Below are positions 15,245 to 21,956 of a stretch of DNA of 24,081 nucleotides, piece by piece. Origin of the DNA: Dolichospermum compactum NIES-806 (GTDB lineage Bacteria; Cyanobacteriota; Cyanobacteriia; Cyanobacteriales; Nostocaceae); contig NZ_AP018316.1 of the NCBI RefSeq assembly GCF_002368115.1, positions 4,421,462-4,445,542 of the forward strand, given 5' to 3'. Under the pieces are notes generated by a model. It ran no database searches. It was not told the DNA's origin and saw only the letters and a program-made list of their open reading frames with translations. The number at the start of each line of letters is the position of its first letter. Position 1 is the first letter of the stretch. Made by a program: the position numbers and the translations under genes.

Positions 15245-16468
15245 TTAGGTCAGCCAATGTCCTAATTGTAATTGGCAATTAGCATTTGCCCCAGGATAGG
15301 CATCCACTATTTTTATTTTTTGCTGTTTATAAGACCAAACAACAAGCTCACCCTTTCTATCAATGACATTGAAACTAATCCGATAAAGTCCATTTTTTAA
15401 CGGGATAGAGCTAAGAGAAACATCCCAATGGGAAATTCCAGCTAGAAGTGAAATTTTATGGTCACGCGCAAAAAAGTTACACTCAGCGGCAAAAGCCCCA
15501 GAAGCATCATAAAAACTTATGCGTAGGAGAAAATCTTCCAGAAAATCAGAACTTTCAATAGAAACTTGAATGTCTAAAGGAGAACCAGAAGACAAAACAT
15601 CATGGGATAGTTGAGCTTGAAAATAAGTCAACGGATCACTTACTGATAGAAAAGACTCATCCTGCTCTTCCCCATCATCATTGAGCCGATCATAAACCGC
15701 TATTCCTTGTTCTAAGCTTCCTGAAAAGGCAACTTCCCCCACAGACATCACTAGTATCTTGTCACAAATTCGCGCTACTTGCTCCATGCTATGTGAAACA
15801 AAAATAACCGCCGCATTTTTACGTACATTGGCAATTCTTCGGTAACACTTATTGCGGAATGCCGCATCACCAACCGCTAATACCTCATCTAAAATTAGCA
15901 CATCCGGGGAAAGAGCCGTCGCTACAGCAAAACCTAATCGCACCTGCATACCTGAACTATAGCCTTGTACTGGCGAATCAATAAAACCTTCAATCCCAGC
16001 AAATTCAATAATTTCTTCAATTTTTCCATCAATATCTGTTTTGCTAAGTCCCAAAACAGAGCCATTGACATAAATGTTTTCCCGACCAGTCAAAATTGGG
16101 TTGAACCCTGTTCCTAGGGCAATCAACGCCCCCACTCGCCCCTGCATTTCAATGCAACCGCGATCCGGCTTAATCAAGCCATTCAACATTCTCAAAAGCG
16201 TACTCTTCCCTGCACCATTACGACCAACTAACCCCAAACACTCCCCACGACGTAACTCAAAACTTACATCTTTCACTGACCAAAACTCATCGGGTCTAAG
16301 TTCATGGTCATACTTGATTCCCATCATCTCTGAGCCAATATCCTGCACCCCATACCACAGAGACTTCTTTAAACTACGGCAAAACTTCTTTGATACATTC
16401 TCAACCCTGACTAAAACTTCCCCGTCATTTGTGTGATGGTGTAAATTCTGCTCTTCTGTGTTTAACAT
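15245..16468 (-). CDS. wzt: Polysaccharide ABC exporter, ATP-binding subunit (Wzt)
   Basis: 407 residues. The nucleotide-binding domain has Walker A GLVGRNGAGKST (79-90), signature GYSSGMQVRLGFA (169-181) and Walker B DVLILDEVLAVGD (189-201). The FWSVKDVSFELRRGE lead-in is typical of the O-antigen/teichoate exporter branch. About 140 residues follow (roughly 265-407) and form a C-terminal beta-sandwich-like Wzt domain. In characterised O-antigen exporters this domain binds the modified non-reducing end of the chain. It powers export of the finished undecaprenyl-linked glycan across the inner membrane with the permease just upstream (27 bases apart). The presence of the long C-terminal domain suggests that this chain carries a terminal cap. 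Confidence 0.93.
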   Translation of the reverse strand: MLNTEEQNLHHHTNDGEVLVRVENVSKKFCRSLKKSLWYGVQDIGSEMMGIKYDHELRPDEFWSVKDVSFELRRGECLGLVGRNGAGKSTLLRMLNGLIKPDRGCIEMQGRVGALIALGTGFNPILTGRENIYVNGSVLGLSKTDIDGKIEEIIEFAGIEGFIDSPVQGYSSGMQVRLGFAVATALSPDVLILDEVLAVGDAAFRNKCYRRIANVRKNAAVIFVSHSMEQVARICDKILVMSVGEVAFSGSLEQGIAVYDRLNDDGEEQDESFLSVSDPLTYFQAQLSHDVLSSGSPLDIQVSIESSDFLEDFLLRISFYDASGAFAAECNFFARDHKISLLAGISHWDVSLSSIPLKNGLYRISFNVIDRKGELVVWSYKQQKIKIVDAYPGANANCQLQLGHWLT

Positions 16469-16495
16469 AATACATTAATTTAAAATTAAGAAATT

Positions 16496-17386
16496 CTAAG
16501 AACTCATTCTTTCAACAATAAACGGCATTGACAACCGATACAAAATCCAAGCCACAAATAACAACACAAAACTCAAACCACTCACTAGCCAAAATCCAGT
16601 GGGATTGGATACCACTCCACTTATCGCCAAATCCCTGGCTGTGACTAACAACGGTGTAACAGGATTCCAACTCACCACCACACTAAACCACCCTTGCTTA
16701 GGAACGGGAAAAATCACAGGAGTTAACAACATCCAAGGCGTAACAATTAACGGTATCACCCTGCCCACATCCCCATACAAAGTCCCCAAAGGCGCGAGAA
16801 GTAAGCCAATTGCTGTTCCTAAGATGATCAAATGAATCAAAGCTACAGGCGCTAGAAACACACTCCAGGTAACGGGAATATGAAACCAGAGGAATAACCC
16901 GAAAATTAAAATTAACTTAATACCAAAATTAAAAAACACTTCGCCTAATTTAGCCAAAATAATCGCTTCCTTGGGGAAGTTAATTTTTGCCAGCATTGAC
17001 CTAGCCCCACCCACAGCCGCCAAAGGACCACTCAAAGCCTCCACAAAGGTCTGCCATAGTGACATACTAAACATCACATAAGCCGGATAGGGAATATCCG
17101 TAATCCCAATATTTACAGCCCCAGCATTTTTAGCAACTACCAGCCCCAAGGCTGTGATAATGGGTGGAAAAAACGCCCACAACACACCCAACAAAGACTG
17201 GCGATATTGGGCGCTAATATCTCTCACCAATAACCGCCATGCTAATTCTCTTGATGCTAACAAATCTCGCCACATTTCTTTGAATAGTATCAAAGGATGG
17301 CGAATGCGACTCTCTGGTGTGTAAACCACCCTAAGAGGAATCTGATTATATCTACTAAGTTTTCCCAATCTACACCTCTGTATCAA
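16496..17386 (-). CDS. wzm: Polysaccharide ABC exporter, membrane subunit (Wzm)
   Basis: 296 residues of the ABC-2 type. A cytoplasmic amphipathic start (ELAWRLLVRDISAQYRQS) is followed by about six hydrophobic segments, among them LLGVLWAFFPPIITALGLVV, then LILIFGLFLWFHI, LIHLIILGTAIGLLLAPLG, VIPLIVTPWMLLTPVIFP and FWLVSGLSFVLLFVAWIL. It forms the channel for the lipid-linked glycan together with Wzt. The N-terminus (MIQRCRLGKLSRYNQ) is longer than in many Wzm proteins, and a start further in is possible. It is the first gene of the export operon. No clear promoter can be assigned in the 170 bases upstream, which hold a MITE-like repeat and a DUF29 relic. Confidence 0.9.
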   Translation of the reverse strand: MIQRCRLGKLSRYNQIPLRVVYTPESRIRHPLILFKEMWRDLLASRELAWRLLVRDISAQYRQSLLGVLWAFFPPIITALGLVVAKNAGAVNIGITDIPYPAYVMFSMSLWQTFVEALSGPLAAVGGARSMLAKINFPKEAIILAKLGEVFFNFGIKLILIFGLFLWFHIPVTWSVFLAPVALIHLIILGTAIGLLLAPLGTLYGDVGRVIPLIVTPWMLLTPVIFPVPKQGWFSVVVSWNPVTPLLVTARDLAISGVVSNPTGFWLVSGLSFVLLFVAWILYRLSMPFIVERMSS

Positions 17387-17414
17387 GTTTTATTGATAAC
17401 TATATCTAACACAG

Positions 17415-17544
17415 CAATACCTTGTCCATTTTTTGTAGGTCGGGTTAAGCGACAGCGCAACCGGACGCATTTTTTGGGTTATGGCTATCGCCACACTATG
17501 GTTAACGCCACGCTCTGCGAACGTGCCTCAACCCAACCTACAAA
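17415..17544. repeat. MITE-like repeat with imperfect ends, copy A of an 86-bp repeat
   Basis: Bases 17415-17500 recur at 19586-19671 with only about three differences. The element reads TGTAGGTCGGGTTAAGC near 17434 and ends GCCTCAACCCAACCTACA (17525-17542), which is an imperfect inverted copy of its start. I know GTAGGT-GGGTT-type repeats as common intergenic elements in cyanobacteria. No transposase is present. It lies between the Wzm gene and a DUF29 relic. Confidence 0.65.
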
Positions 17545-17556
17545 TCAAGACTTTTT

Positions 17557-17751
17557 TCAATTTGGACAAGGTAATAATGGCAGCCATTCAGGATTAAGAA
17601 TTTCTGTTAAAGAATAAGGGCAAGTTTCAGGGAAAATTGCCGGAGATAGTTCAGATTTACGAATAGCATTATTTCTAGCTTTAATGTATATCTTATCTAG
17701 GATTTTTGCACAATGATCATAAAGAACTTTAGACTCCAATAATAAATCTAA
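17557..17751 (-). pseudogene. C-terminal fragment of a DUF29 gene
   Basis: The frame reads ELDLLLESKVLYDHCAKILD, then IYIKARNNA, then FPETCPYSLTEILNPEWLPL before TGA (17557-17559). The FP-x-x-CPYS-x-x-x-I/L-x-x-x-x-LP tail is the C-terminal signature of DUF29. The N-terminal half is missing. The fragment begins within a few bases of the stop of the Uma2 gene upstream, so a deletion fused the two loci end to end. Translation from a TTG at 17739 would yield only about 60 residues. Confidence 0.7.
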
Positions 17752-17752
17752 T

Positions 17753-18601
17753 TCAGAATAAATTTACTCCTTTTTCTGCTAGTAACTGTCTTAATTTAGC
17801 TAATTCCGCTTCCGCTAAATCAGCCCGTTGTTTTTCCTGTTCAGCCCGTTGCTTTTCTTGTTCAGCCCGTTGCTTTTCTTGTTCAGCCCGTTGCTTTTCT
17901 TGTTCAGCCCGTTGTCTTTCTCTTTCTTCTGGAGTAGGCAACCAGTTATTATCTTTATCATACCAACGTAACCACTGTCTAGTTAATCCTTGATATTCTC
18001 CCTCCCATAATCCTAAACCCAATTCTGCTTCTTCTAACCATACCCCTAATCCATTAATAGAGATAGGTTGATAGCGGTTCATTACCAAACCAAAACAGTT
18101 AAACTCCTGGGTATAGCGGTTATAGACAAAATAATAGGGGATTCTCAGAATTTGCTCATATACTGTCCATTTATTTGGAGGTTGATTAACTTCCCGTAAA
18201 TTTTTCCCTAAGTCTTCGTTTTCTGTTCCTGGTGATATTAGTTCTACCACCACAAAGGGATATGTTCCTTCATACCAAGTCACATAACTTAATCTCAGTT
18301 CTGTTTCTTCATAAAAACGGGATACCCCTAATACCGCAAACCAATCTGGTCTTTTATACCATTGTGTATGCTTGCTATCATAGTATAAATTTAAGTCACT
18401 ACCTGTAAATACATTATCTTCCGCATAACTAGGTGGACGGAAAGTAATACGCAATAATTCTGGTTGTAAAAGGTGAAATTCGTCTGGCAAACCTGGCTCC
18501 TCTGGATCTTCGCTAGGTAAATCATACATCGTCGGCAGTGTTTGTCGAGGAGGTAATGGCTCATAGTTAGGTTTGCTATACACATCGCTTTGATACATCA
18601 T
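17753..18601 (-). CDS. Uma2 family protein (putative restriction-type endonuclease) with a repeated coiled coil
   Basis: 282 residues. The Uma2 (DUF820) core is seen as VFTGSDLNLYYDSKHTQWYK (62-81), then RPDWFAVLG and YPFVVVELISPGTENED, which supply the acidic residues of a PD-(D/E)XK-like fold. The domain is followed by EERERQRAEQEKQRAEQEKQ and further copies of the heptad RAEQEKQ, then a Leu-rich helix (LAEAELAKLRQLLAEKG). This is a predicted coiled coil for oligomerisation. The heptads come from five tandem 21-base units at 17821-17925. Uma2 proteins are numerous in cyanobacteria and generally of unknown biological role. The fragment at 21491-21553 matches residues around ITFRPPSYAEDNVFTGSDL, so a relative was once next to this locus. 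Confidence 0.88.
   Translation of the reverse strand: MMYQSDVYSKPNYEPLPPRQTLPTMYDLPSEDPEEPGLPDEFHLLQPELLRITFRPPSYAEDNVFTGSDLNLYYDSKHTQWYKRPDWFAVLGVSRFYEETELRLSYVTWYEGTYPFVVVELISPGTENEDLGKNLREVNQPPNKWTVYEQILRIPYYFVYNRYTQEFNCFGLVMNRYQPISINGLGVWLEEAELGLGLWEGEYQGLTRQWLRWYDKDNNWLPTPEERERQRAEQEKQRAEQEKQRAEQEKQRAEQEKQRADLAEAELAKLRQLLAEKGVNLF
17821..17925. repeat. Five tandem 21-bp units in the Uma2 coding sequence
   Basis: Units start at 17821, 17842, 17863, 17884 and 17905. The three middle units are identical and the two outer ones differ at a few bases. Each encodes one heptad (RAEQEKQ on the minus strand). Near identity of the units suggests recent expansion and possible copy-number variation between strains. 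Confidence 0.9.
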
Positions 18602-18665
18602 TAATTATCTCCTGTATTCAATACTGTTGCCAAGATTTAACTATCTGCTTAATTGTCTGATACTT

Positions 18666-18782
18666 TTAACCGAGACATTCCCTTACATCGTGAACATCCA
18701 GTACAACATCACCAACTGAGTTGGTAAAGGTGGTATCCCACATTGCCTTAAGGAAAATCCCCACGGCTCCATTGAAATTGCA
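18666..18782 (-). pseudogene. Probable TnpB C-terminal fragment (IS200/IS605 group)
   Basis: The frame reads CNFNGAVGIFLKAMWDTTF, then TNSVGD and a tail ending at TAA (18666-18668). The N-x-N-G-A-x-G-I-F-L-K-A block resembles the segment following the catalytic Asp in TnpB proteins of cyanobacterial IS200/IS605 elements (DRD-x-NGARGI). The upstream part of the gene is gone: a palindromic repeat begins at once at 18784. Only 39 codons are left, so identity is probable, not certain. The remaining spacer 18602-18984 holds that repeat and otherwise nothing I can assign. Confidence 0.5.
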
Positions 18783-18783
18783 T

Positions 18784-18869
18784 GAGATACATCATAGCCC
18801 CCTCATCGCTTGCGGGGAGTGGGTTGGGGGTGGGGTTCTTGTATCTCACTCAATCGAGAACCGCTATAG
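18784..18869. repeat. Palindromic repeat, copy 1 (degenerate)
   Basis: It begins GAGATACATCATAGCCCCCT, is followed by CATCGCTTGCGGGGAG and a G-rich stretch, and closes with TTGTATCTC. The outer eight bases GAGATACA and TGTATCTC are exact inverted copies. The same core recurs at 19491-19564. It abuts the TnpB fragment. Confidence 0.65.
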
Positions 18870-18984
18870 CAAGTATGATCATGAATACCATTTTCTGATA
18901 CGTAATCTAAATTGAAACCTATACACAAAGCCAGTTTTACTCCTGGATGGGTGCATTCCCTGGTCCCCTACGACTCCTGCTGTA

Positions 18985-19410
18985 TCAATTACTGTAAATC
19001 AAATTCATAGCTTTAACTTTAATTTCTTCTTCATCAATTTTTTGTTTAAGTTCATTATCTGTGTATATACCCTCAAAAGCTTCCAATGCTGCTTTTTTAA
19101 TAGCAGTATCAAAAGCATCAGTTAAAATTTCTTGTAACTCCTCTTCATTAGCATAGAACCCACCAGATTTTTTCCGCTTATTGACTTTCTTGATTTCTTT
19201 GCTGCTATTATAAATCGAAAACTCCCAAGAGCGAGTGCTACGTTTTTCTGCTTCTTGTTTAATTAAGTGTAGTAATAAAATTACTGCATAGCTATATATC
19301 TTAGCTAATTTATCTTCCCTTGACATTTCTTCAAGCTGACTGACAATTTCTAAGGCTTGATCATATTCTTGTTTTTCAATTAATTCCCGTAATAATAATA
19401 GTTCTTCCAT
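18985..19410 (-). CDS. DUF29-like small helical protein
   Basis: 141 residues, predicted almost wholly helical. MEELLLLRELIEKQEYDQAL, then VSQLEEMSREDK, then YSYAVILLLHLIKQEAEKRS and TRSWEFSIYNS match the second cyanobacterial DUF29-type subfamily, in which a Leu-rich helix carries HLIKQ and a TRSW motif follows. The C-terminal part (EILTDAFDTAIKKAALEAFE) is charged. It is not close in sequence to the DUF29 protein at 8579-9091. No function is established. It stands alone between repeats, with no operon partner. Confidence 0.65.
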   Translation of the reverse strand: MEELLLLRELIEKQEYDQALEIVSQLEEMSREDKLAKIYSYAVILLLHLIKQEAEKRSTRSWEFSIYNSSKEIKKVNKRKKSGGFYANEEELQEILTDAFDTAIKKAALEAFEGIYTDNELKQKIDEEEIKVKAMNLIYSN

Positions 19411-19490
19411 AAGATACTCATCCTAACTATTATTGATATTTTATCAATTTGACATACTCACTTACCTACAGCGATTTCCAATCATATAAG

Positions 19491-19564
19491 GTACATCATA
19501 GCCCCCTCATCGCTTGCGGGGAGGGGGCTTATGATGTATCTCATTCAAGTGCATACTGCTATAG
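19491..19564. repeat. Palindromic repeat, copy 2 (well-formed hairpin)
   Basis: TACATCATAGCCCCCTC pairs with GAGGGGGCTTATGATGTA across a short loop, giving a stem of about 17 pairs with one bulged base. The copy at 18784 has the same left arm but a decayed right arm. It is a small mobile or regulatory hairpin of unknown family. Confidence 0.7.
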
Positions 19565-19585
19565 AAGTTAGCATAGTTAGTATCT

Positions 19586-19671
19586 CAATACCTTGTCCAT
19601 TTTTTGGAGGTCGGGTTAAGCGACAGCGCAACCAGACGCATTTGTTGGGTTATGGCTATCGCCACACTATG
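19586..19671. repeat. Copy B of the 86-bp repeat (partner at 17415-17500)
   Basis: It runs from CAATACCTTGTCCATTTTTT to CGCCACACTATG with about three differences from copy A. This copy lacks the right inverted end seen at 17525-17542. It is part of the 580-base gene-free stretch 19411-19990, which otherwise holds hairpins, the 148-bp repeat and a MazF fragment. Confidence 0.75.
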
Positions 19672-19683
19672 ATTAAAATCAAT

Positions 19684-19757
19684 GCAGGATAAATCCTGCC
19701 TCTAGCCTTCATCCTTTGTCTAAAGCACAGATGTAGCTGACTTAGGAAGCTACATCT
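19684..19757. repeat. Two short perfect hairpins
   Basis: GCAGGAT-AA-ATCCTGC lies at 19684-19699. AGATGTAGCT (19729-19738) pairs with AGCTACATCT (19748-19757) around a nine-base loop. No long T run follows either, so a terminator role is not supported. They may be remains of insertion-element ends. Confidence 0.5.
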
Positions 19758-19783
19758 TCAAGGGTTTTCGGCATTTCCCTTAT

Positions 19784-19931
19784 AAGAAGGTTGCATGGGA
19801 GGGACTGAGATCAAAAAGACCATCAAAGCCCAACTCACTGTTCAATACTATCCCGGTTCTGTCACTCTCGGACAACAATAATCGAATTTTTTGTAACTCT
19901 TATTTTATACAGGTTTGCGATCGCCGTTCTC
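19784..19931. repeat. 148-bp direct repeat, copy 1 (partner at 21684-21831)
   Basis: The two copies lie exactly 1900 bases apart and differ at about two positions. Each carries, on the minus strand, the reading NSELGFDGLFDLSPSHATFL, which is the 5' end of the hypothetical gene at 23143-23673, and then a short spacer. The upstream edge in each copy lies in another gene: here in a MazF fragment, at the other copy in a Uma2 5' end. Confidence 0.85.
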
Positions 19932-19997
19932 GTGACCTGATTGGGGATCAAAGTTTAGCCACACAAGATCTCCATAACAGGGGACGTAATCTACCAT
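19905..19997 (-). pseudogene. Truncated MazF-type toxin gene
   Basis: From ATG 19997, overlapping the antitoxin stop (ATGGTAG), the frame reads MVDYVPCYGDLVWLNFDPQS followed by GHENGDRKPV and TAA at 19905. This is the usual start of a MazF/PemK toxin (Y-x-P-x-x-GD-L-V-W-x-x-F-x-P-x-x-GHE). A functional toxin is about 110 residues; only 30 remain. Similarity ends inside the 148-bp repeat, which evidently replaced the rest. The toxin should be dead, leaving mazE as an orphan. Confidence 0.85.
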
Positions 19998-20230
19998 TCT
20001 TCATTACCTGTTGGCTTACCCCAGTCAATCTCCGCTTCTGGCTCTAAATCTTGGCTAAGGAGTTGTGAGAGGGTGTATTTGGGAAATTTTTGAACTGGTC
20101 TTACCATGAGTTGCCCTTGCTCAATACGGCAGTCAACTTCATCATTGATTGATAAAGCCAATTCATCTGCAATATACTTGGGGATTCTCAAGGCTAAAGA
20201 ATTTCCCCAACGACCAATTTGAGATTTCAT
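19991..20230 (-). CDS. mazE: MazE-type antitoxin (AbrB/SpoVT fold)
   Basis: 79 residues. KSQIGRWGNSLALRIPKYIA (2-21) is the swapped-hairpin DNA-binding motif of MazE antitoxins. DEVDCRIEQGQLMVRPV (30-46) completes the fold. The acidic C-terminus (PEAEIDWGKPTGNEEW) is the toxin-binding tail. The overlap of its stop with the next ATG is the normal mazEF arrangement, but mazF is truncated here. It may still autoregulate its own promoter. The upstream stretch with TTTGAGATTTCAT and a HIP1 site is repeated at 20306-20345 and 20441-20478. Confidence 0.88.
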   Translation of the reverse strand: MKSQIGRWGNSLALRIPKYIADELALSINDEVDCRIEQGQLMVRPVQKFPKYTLSQLLSQDLEPEAEIDWGKPTGNEEW

Positions 20231-20305
20231 AATTAGCGATCGCTTTAGAGATAAACAAAGTATATCTCAATTACCGCCACCCTAGACTTAAATTTTTCTG
20301 TTCAC

Positions 20306-20345
20306 CTACTTAATTTGAGATTTCATAAATTAGCGATCGCCTTCA
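20306..20345 (-). pseudogene. mazE 5' end duplicate, seven codons
   Basis: ATG at 20326 gives MKSQIK and a stop. The ATG region and the following upstream bases with GCGATCGC match the leader of the intact mazE at 20230. It is a shortened duplicate of the leader. Confidence 0.6.
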
Positions 20346-20359
20346 AGATCAACAGTTTC

Positions 20360-20392
20360 AGATCCCCGACTTCTGAGAGAAGTCGGGGATCT
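20360..20392. repeat. 15-bp perfect hairpin, possible terminator
   Basis: AGATCCCCGACTTCT pairs fully with AGAAGTCGGGGATCT across a three-base loop. The stem is GC-rich in the middle, but the following bases (TATGTTCTTATTTTATTT) form only a weak T tract on the plus strand. This type of hairpin is a frequent cyanobacterial intergenic repeat, so terminator function is uncertain. Confidence 0.6.
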
Positions 20393-20408
20393 TATGTTCT
20401 TATTTTAT

Positions 20409-20478
20409 TTATAGAGTGAAGGTTAAAGAATTTCCCCAATGACCAATTTGAGATTTCATAAATTAGCGATCGCTTTCA
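20409..20478 (-). pseudogene. mazE 5' end duplicate, 16 codons
   Basis: From ATG 20459 the frame reads MKSQIGHWGNSLTFTL and stops. Residues 1-12 match the intact antitoxin except for one substitution; then similarity ends. The upstream leader with GCGATCGC also matches. Together with 20306-20345 this makes three mazE leaders in about 250 bases. Confidence 0.75.
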
Positions 20479-20598
20479 ATATAAACAGCGATTATCTTGT
20501 AACCAATTTTCCAAATCTGACATATTTTGAAAATCCAATAATGCCTCTCCTAATGATTCTAGTTGAGAAATGGAGAGCGATCGCACTTTTTGTTGTAA
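20476..20598 (-). pseudogene. C-terminal fragment of a DUF4351 (Rpn-type) gene
   Basis: The frame reads KVRSLSISQLESLGEALLDF, then QNMSDLENWLQDN before TGA at 20476. The LS-x-x-QLE-x-L-x-x-ALLDF-x-x-x-x-DLE-x-WL pattern is the DUF4351 domain that caps many cyanobacterial Rpn-family nucleases. The gene body is missing and gives way at about 20598 to a C-rich and G-rich repeat (CCCCTTGAAAAGGGGG) that continues to about 20640. Confidence 0.75.
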
Positions 20599-20680
20599 AC
20601 CCCTTGAAAAGGGGGACTTTGAGGGGGATTTAGGGGTGTCAGATCCCACACGAAAAAGTTTTCAAACAACCTCTGAGAAT

Positions 20681-21358
20681 TTATTTGCACATAGTTTTTA
20701 ATTGTCCGCAATAATTATGATGCTTTTCTGTATTAAGTTGAAATTGTAAAATAGATAAAACTTCAGCTAAATTATTCTTTAAAATATTATCAACAGATAA
20801 CACTAAACCCGGAAATATTCGACTTTCAATTAATCCTTGCTCATTAATTGGCAAATTAATATATTTCCCATCTTCTAAATAAAACCAATCTATTTTTTGA
20901 TCATACACTCGCCATACAATATATTCTTTAACTCCATGACGGCGATAAATTGTCAATTTGTTGTACAAATCATAGGATACGGTAGAACCAGAAATTTCTA
21001 CGATTAATTCTGGCGCTCCTTCTACATAATCATCTTCACTAATTCGAGATTGTCCACCAAATTCAGTTTTTATCCTTAATAAAGCATCCGGTTGGGGTTC
21101 ATTGTCTAAATCTAATCTGACTGTGGCATTATCTGCTAATTCCAACCCCGGTGTATTAGCTGCGTAGAACCCTAACCATGTCATTAAGTAACTATGGGGT
21201 AAACCGTGACTTCTGTATCTTAATGCTGCTGCCATATAAACTACTCCATCAATTAATTCTGCCTTTTTTTGAGGTGGCATGAACTGATAACGGCGTTCAA
21301 ATTCTAACCGATTTAGGTGATCGCCATTCTCTAATGGAGGAATAATAGAAGTTAACAT
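20681..21358 (-). CDS. Uma2 family protein (putative restriction-type endonuclease)
   Basis: 225 residues, close to the usual Uma2 length, without the coiled-coil tail of the gene at 17753. The core reads AELIDGVVYMAAA (34-46), GLELADNATVRLDLDNEPQP, then PELIVEISGSTVSYDLYNK and YRRHGVKEYIVWRVYD, which give the family's acidic active-site positions. The PPQKKAELIDG and GVKEYIVWR blocks make it a typical cyanobacterial member. Role unknown. It has no operon partner. A fragment with the same 5' sequence (SIIDPLENSD against SIIPPLENGD) is joined to the end of the 148-bp repeat at 21831-21850. Confidence 0.9.
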   Translation of the reverse strand: MLTSIIPPLENGDHLNRLEFERRYQFMPPQKKAELIDGVVYMAAALRYRSHGLPHSYLMTWLGFYAANTPGLELADNATVRLDLDNEPQPDALLRIKTEFGGQSRISEDDYVEGAPELIVEISGSTVSYDLYNKLTIYRRHGVKEYIVWRVYDQKIDWFYLEDGKYINLPINEQGLIESRIFPGLVLSVDNILKNNLAEVLSILQFQLNTEKHHNYCGQLKTMCK

Positions 21359-21424
21359 AGTTAGTATCTAATTACAGTTTTTTCGTGATAGCAACAGCCA
21401 GTATACCGGGTCTATTAGATGGTA

Positions 21425-21553
21425 TCATCCTAACTCTTCTGCCAAATTTTCCCAATCCAAAGCTGTGATATCTTGACTGGCTAAGGCTTAATATAAATTC
21501 AAGTCACTACCTGTAAATACATTATCTTCTGTATAAGAAGGTGGACGAAAGGT
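21425..21553 (-). pseudogene. Chimeric relic: Uma2 internal piece fused to a DUF29 N-terminal piece
   Basis: Reading from 21553: TFRPPSYTEDNVFTGSDLNL, Y, TAA, then ALASQDITALDWENLAEELG and TGA at 21425. The first part matches residues near 55-72 of the Uma2 protein at 17753. The second is the N-terminal DUF29 motif (LDWENL-x-EEL). Both are in one frame, separated by a single stop. Neither is functional. Confidence 0.75.
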
Positions 21554-21589
21554 GCATGAGTTTTTCTGTTAGAAAGTTGCCCGTTCCCT

Positions 21590-21753
21590 GTTCCCTCTGA
21601 ACATCATTTTCACGACATTTCCGATTTCGCTCACACATTCTCTGCACTTCGGCCTCCTGATCATTAACTAAACAATAGATCACAAGAAGGTTGCATGGGA
21701 GGGACTGAGATCAAAAAGACCATCAAAGCCCAACTCACTGTTCAATACTATTC
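21590..21753 (-). pseudogene. 5' fragment of the hypothetical gene at 23143-23673
   Basis: From 21753 it reads LNSELGFDGLFDLSPSHATF, then a stop, then in another frame VNDQEAEVQRMCERNRKCRE. Both match the start of the protein encoded at 23143-23673. Similarity is lost after about 40 codons. The proximal part is included in the 148-bp repeat. Confidence 0.75.
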
Positions 21754-21831
21754 CGGTTCTGTCACTCTCGGACAACAATAATCGAATTTTTTGTAACTCT
21801 TATTTTATACAGGTTTGCGATCGCTGTTCTC
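21684..21831. repeat. 148-bp direct repeat, copy 2
   Basis: It corresponds to 19784-19931 with an offset of 1900 and two differences. In this copy the gene fragment extends further downstream (to about 21590), so this copy is closer to the original. The far edge joins a short Uma2 5' end (minus strand: SIIDPLENSDRKPV). Confidence 0.85.
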
Positions 21832-21956
21832 TAATGGATCAATAATAGAATAACACAGATTTAATTAGTAGTTCCTTAAGTTCAGAAAGTTCAGAGATTC
21901 TGATTCAAATGTCATATTTGTTGTCAGCACATTTTGCTTAACTCCTCTGATTGACA

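Noticed and set aside
16074..16436. 120-codon plus-strand frame opposite wzt
   Set aside because: It is antisense to the conserved ATPase domain and has low-complexity content; it is a shadow of the wzt reading frame.
17297..17617. Plus-strand frame of 106 codons across the wzm start and repeat A
   Set aside because: It spans the MITE-like repeat and two other features; coding character comes from the repeat, not from a gene.
17821..17925. CRISPR array
   Set aside because: The regular 21-bp units have no unique spacers and encode heptads in frame with a gene.
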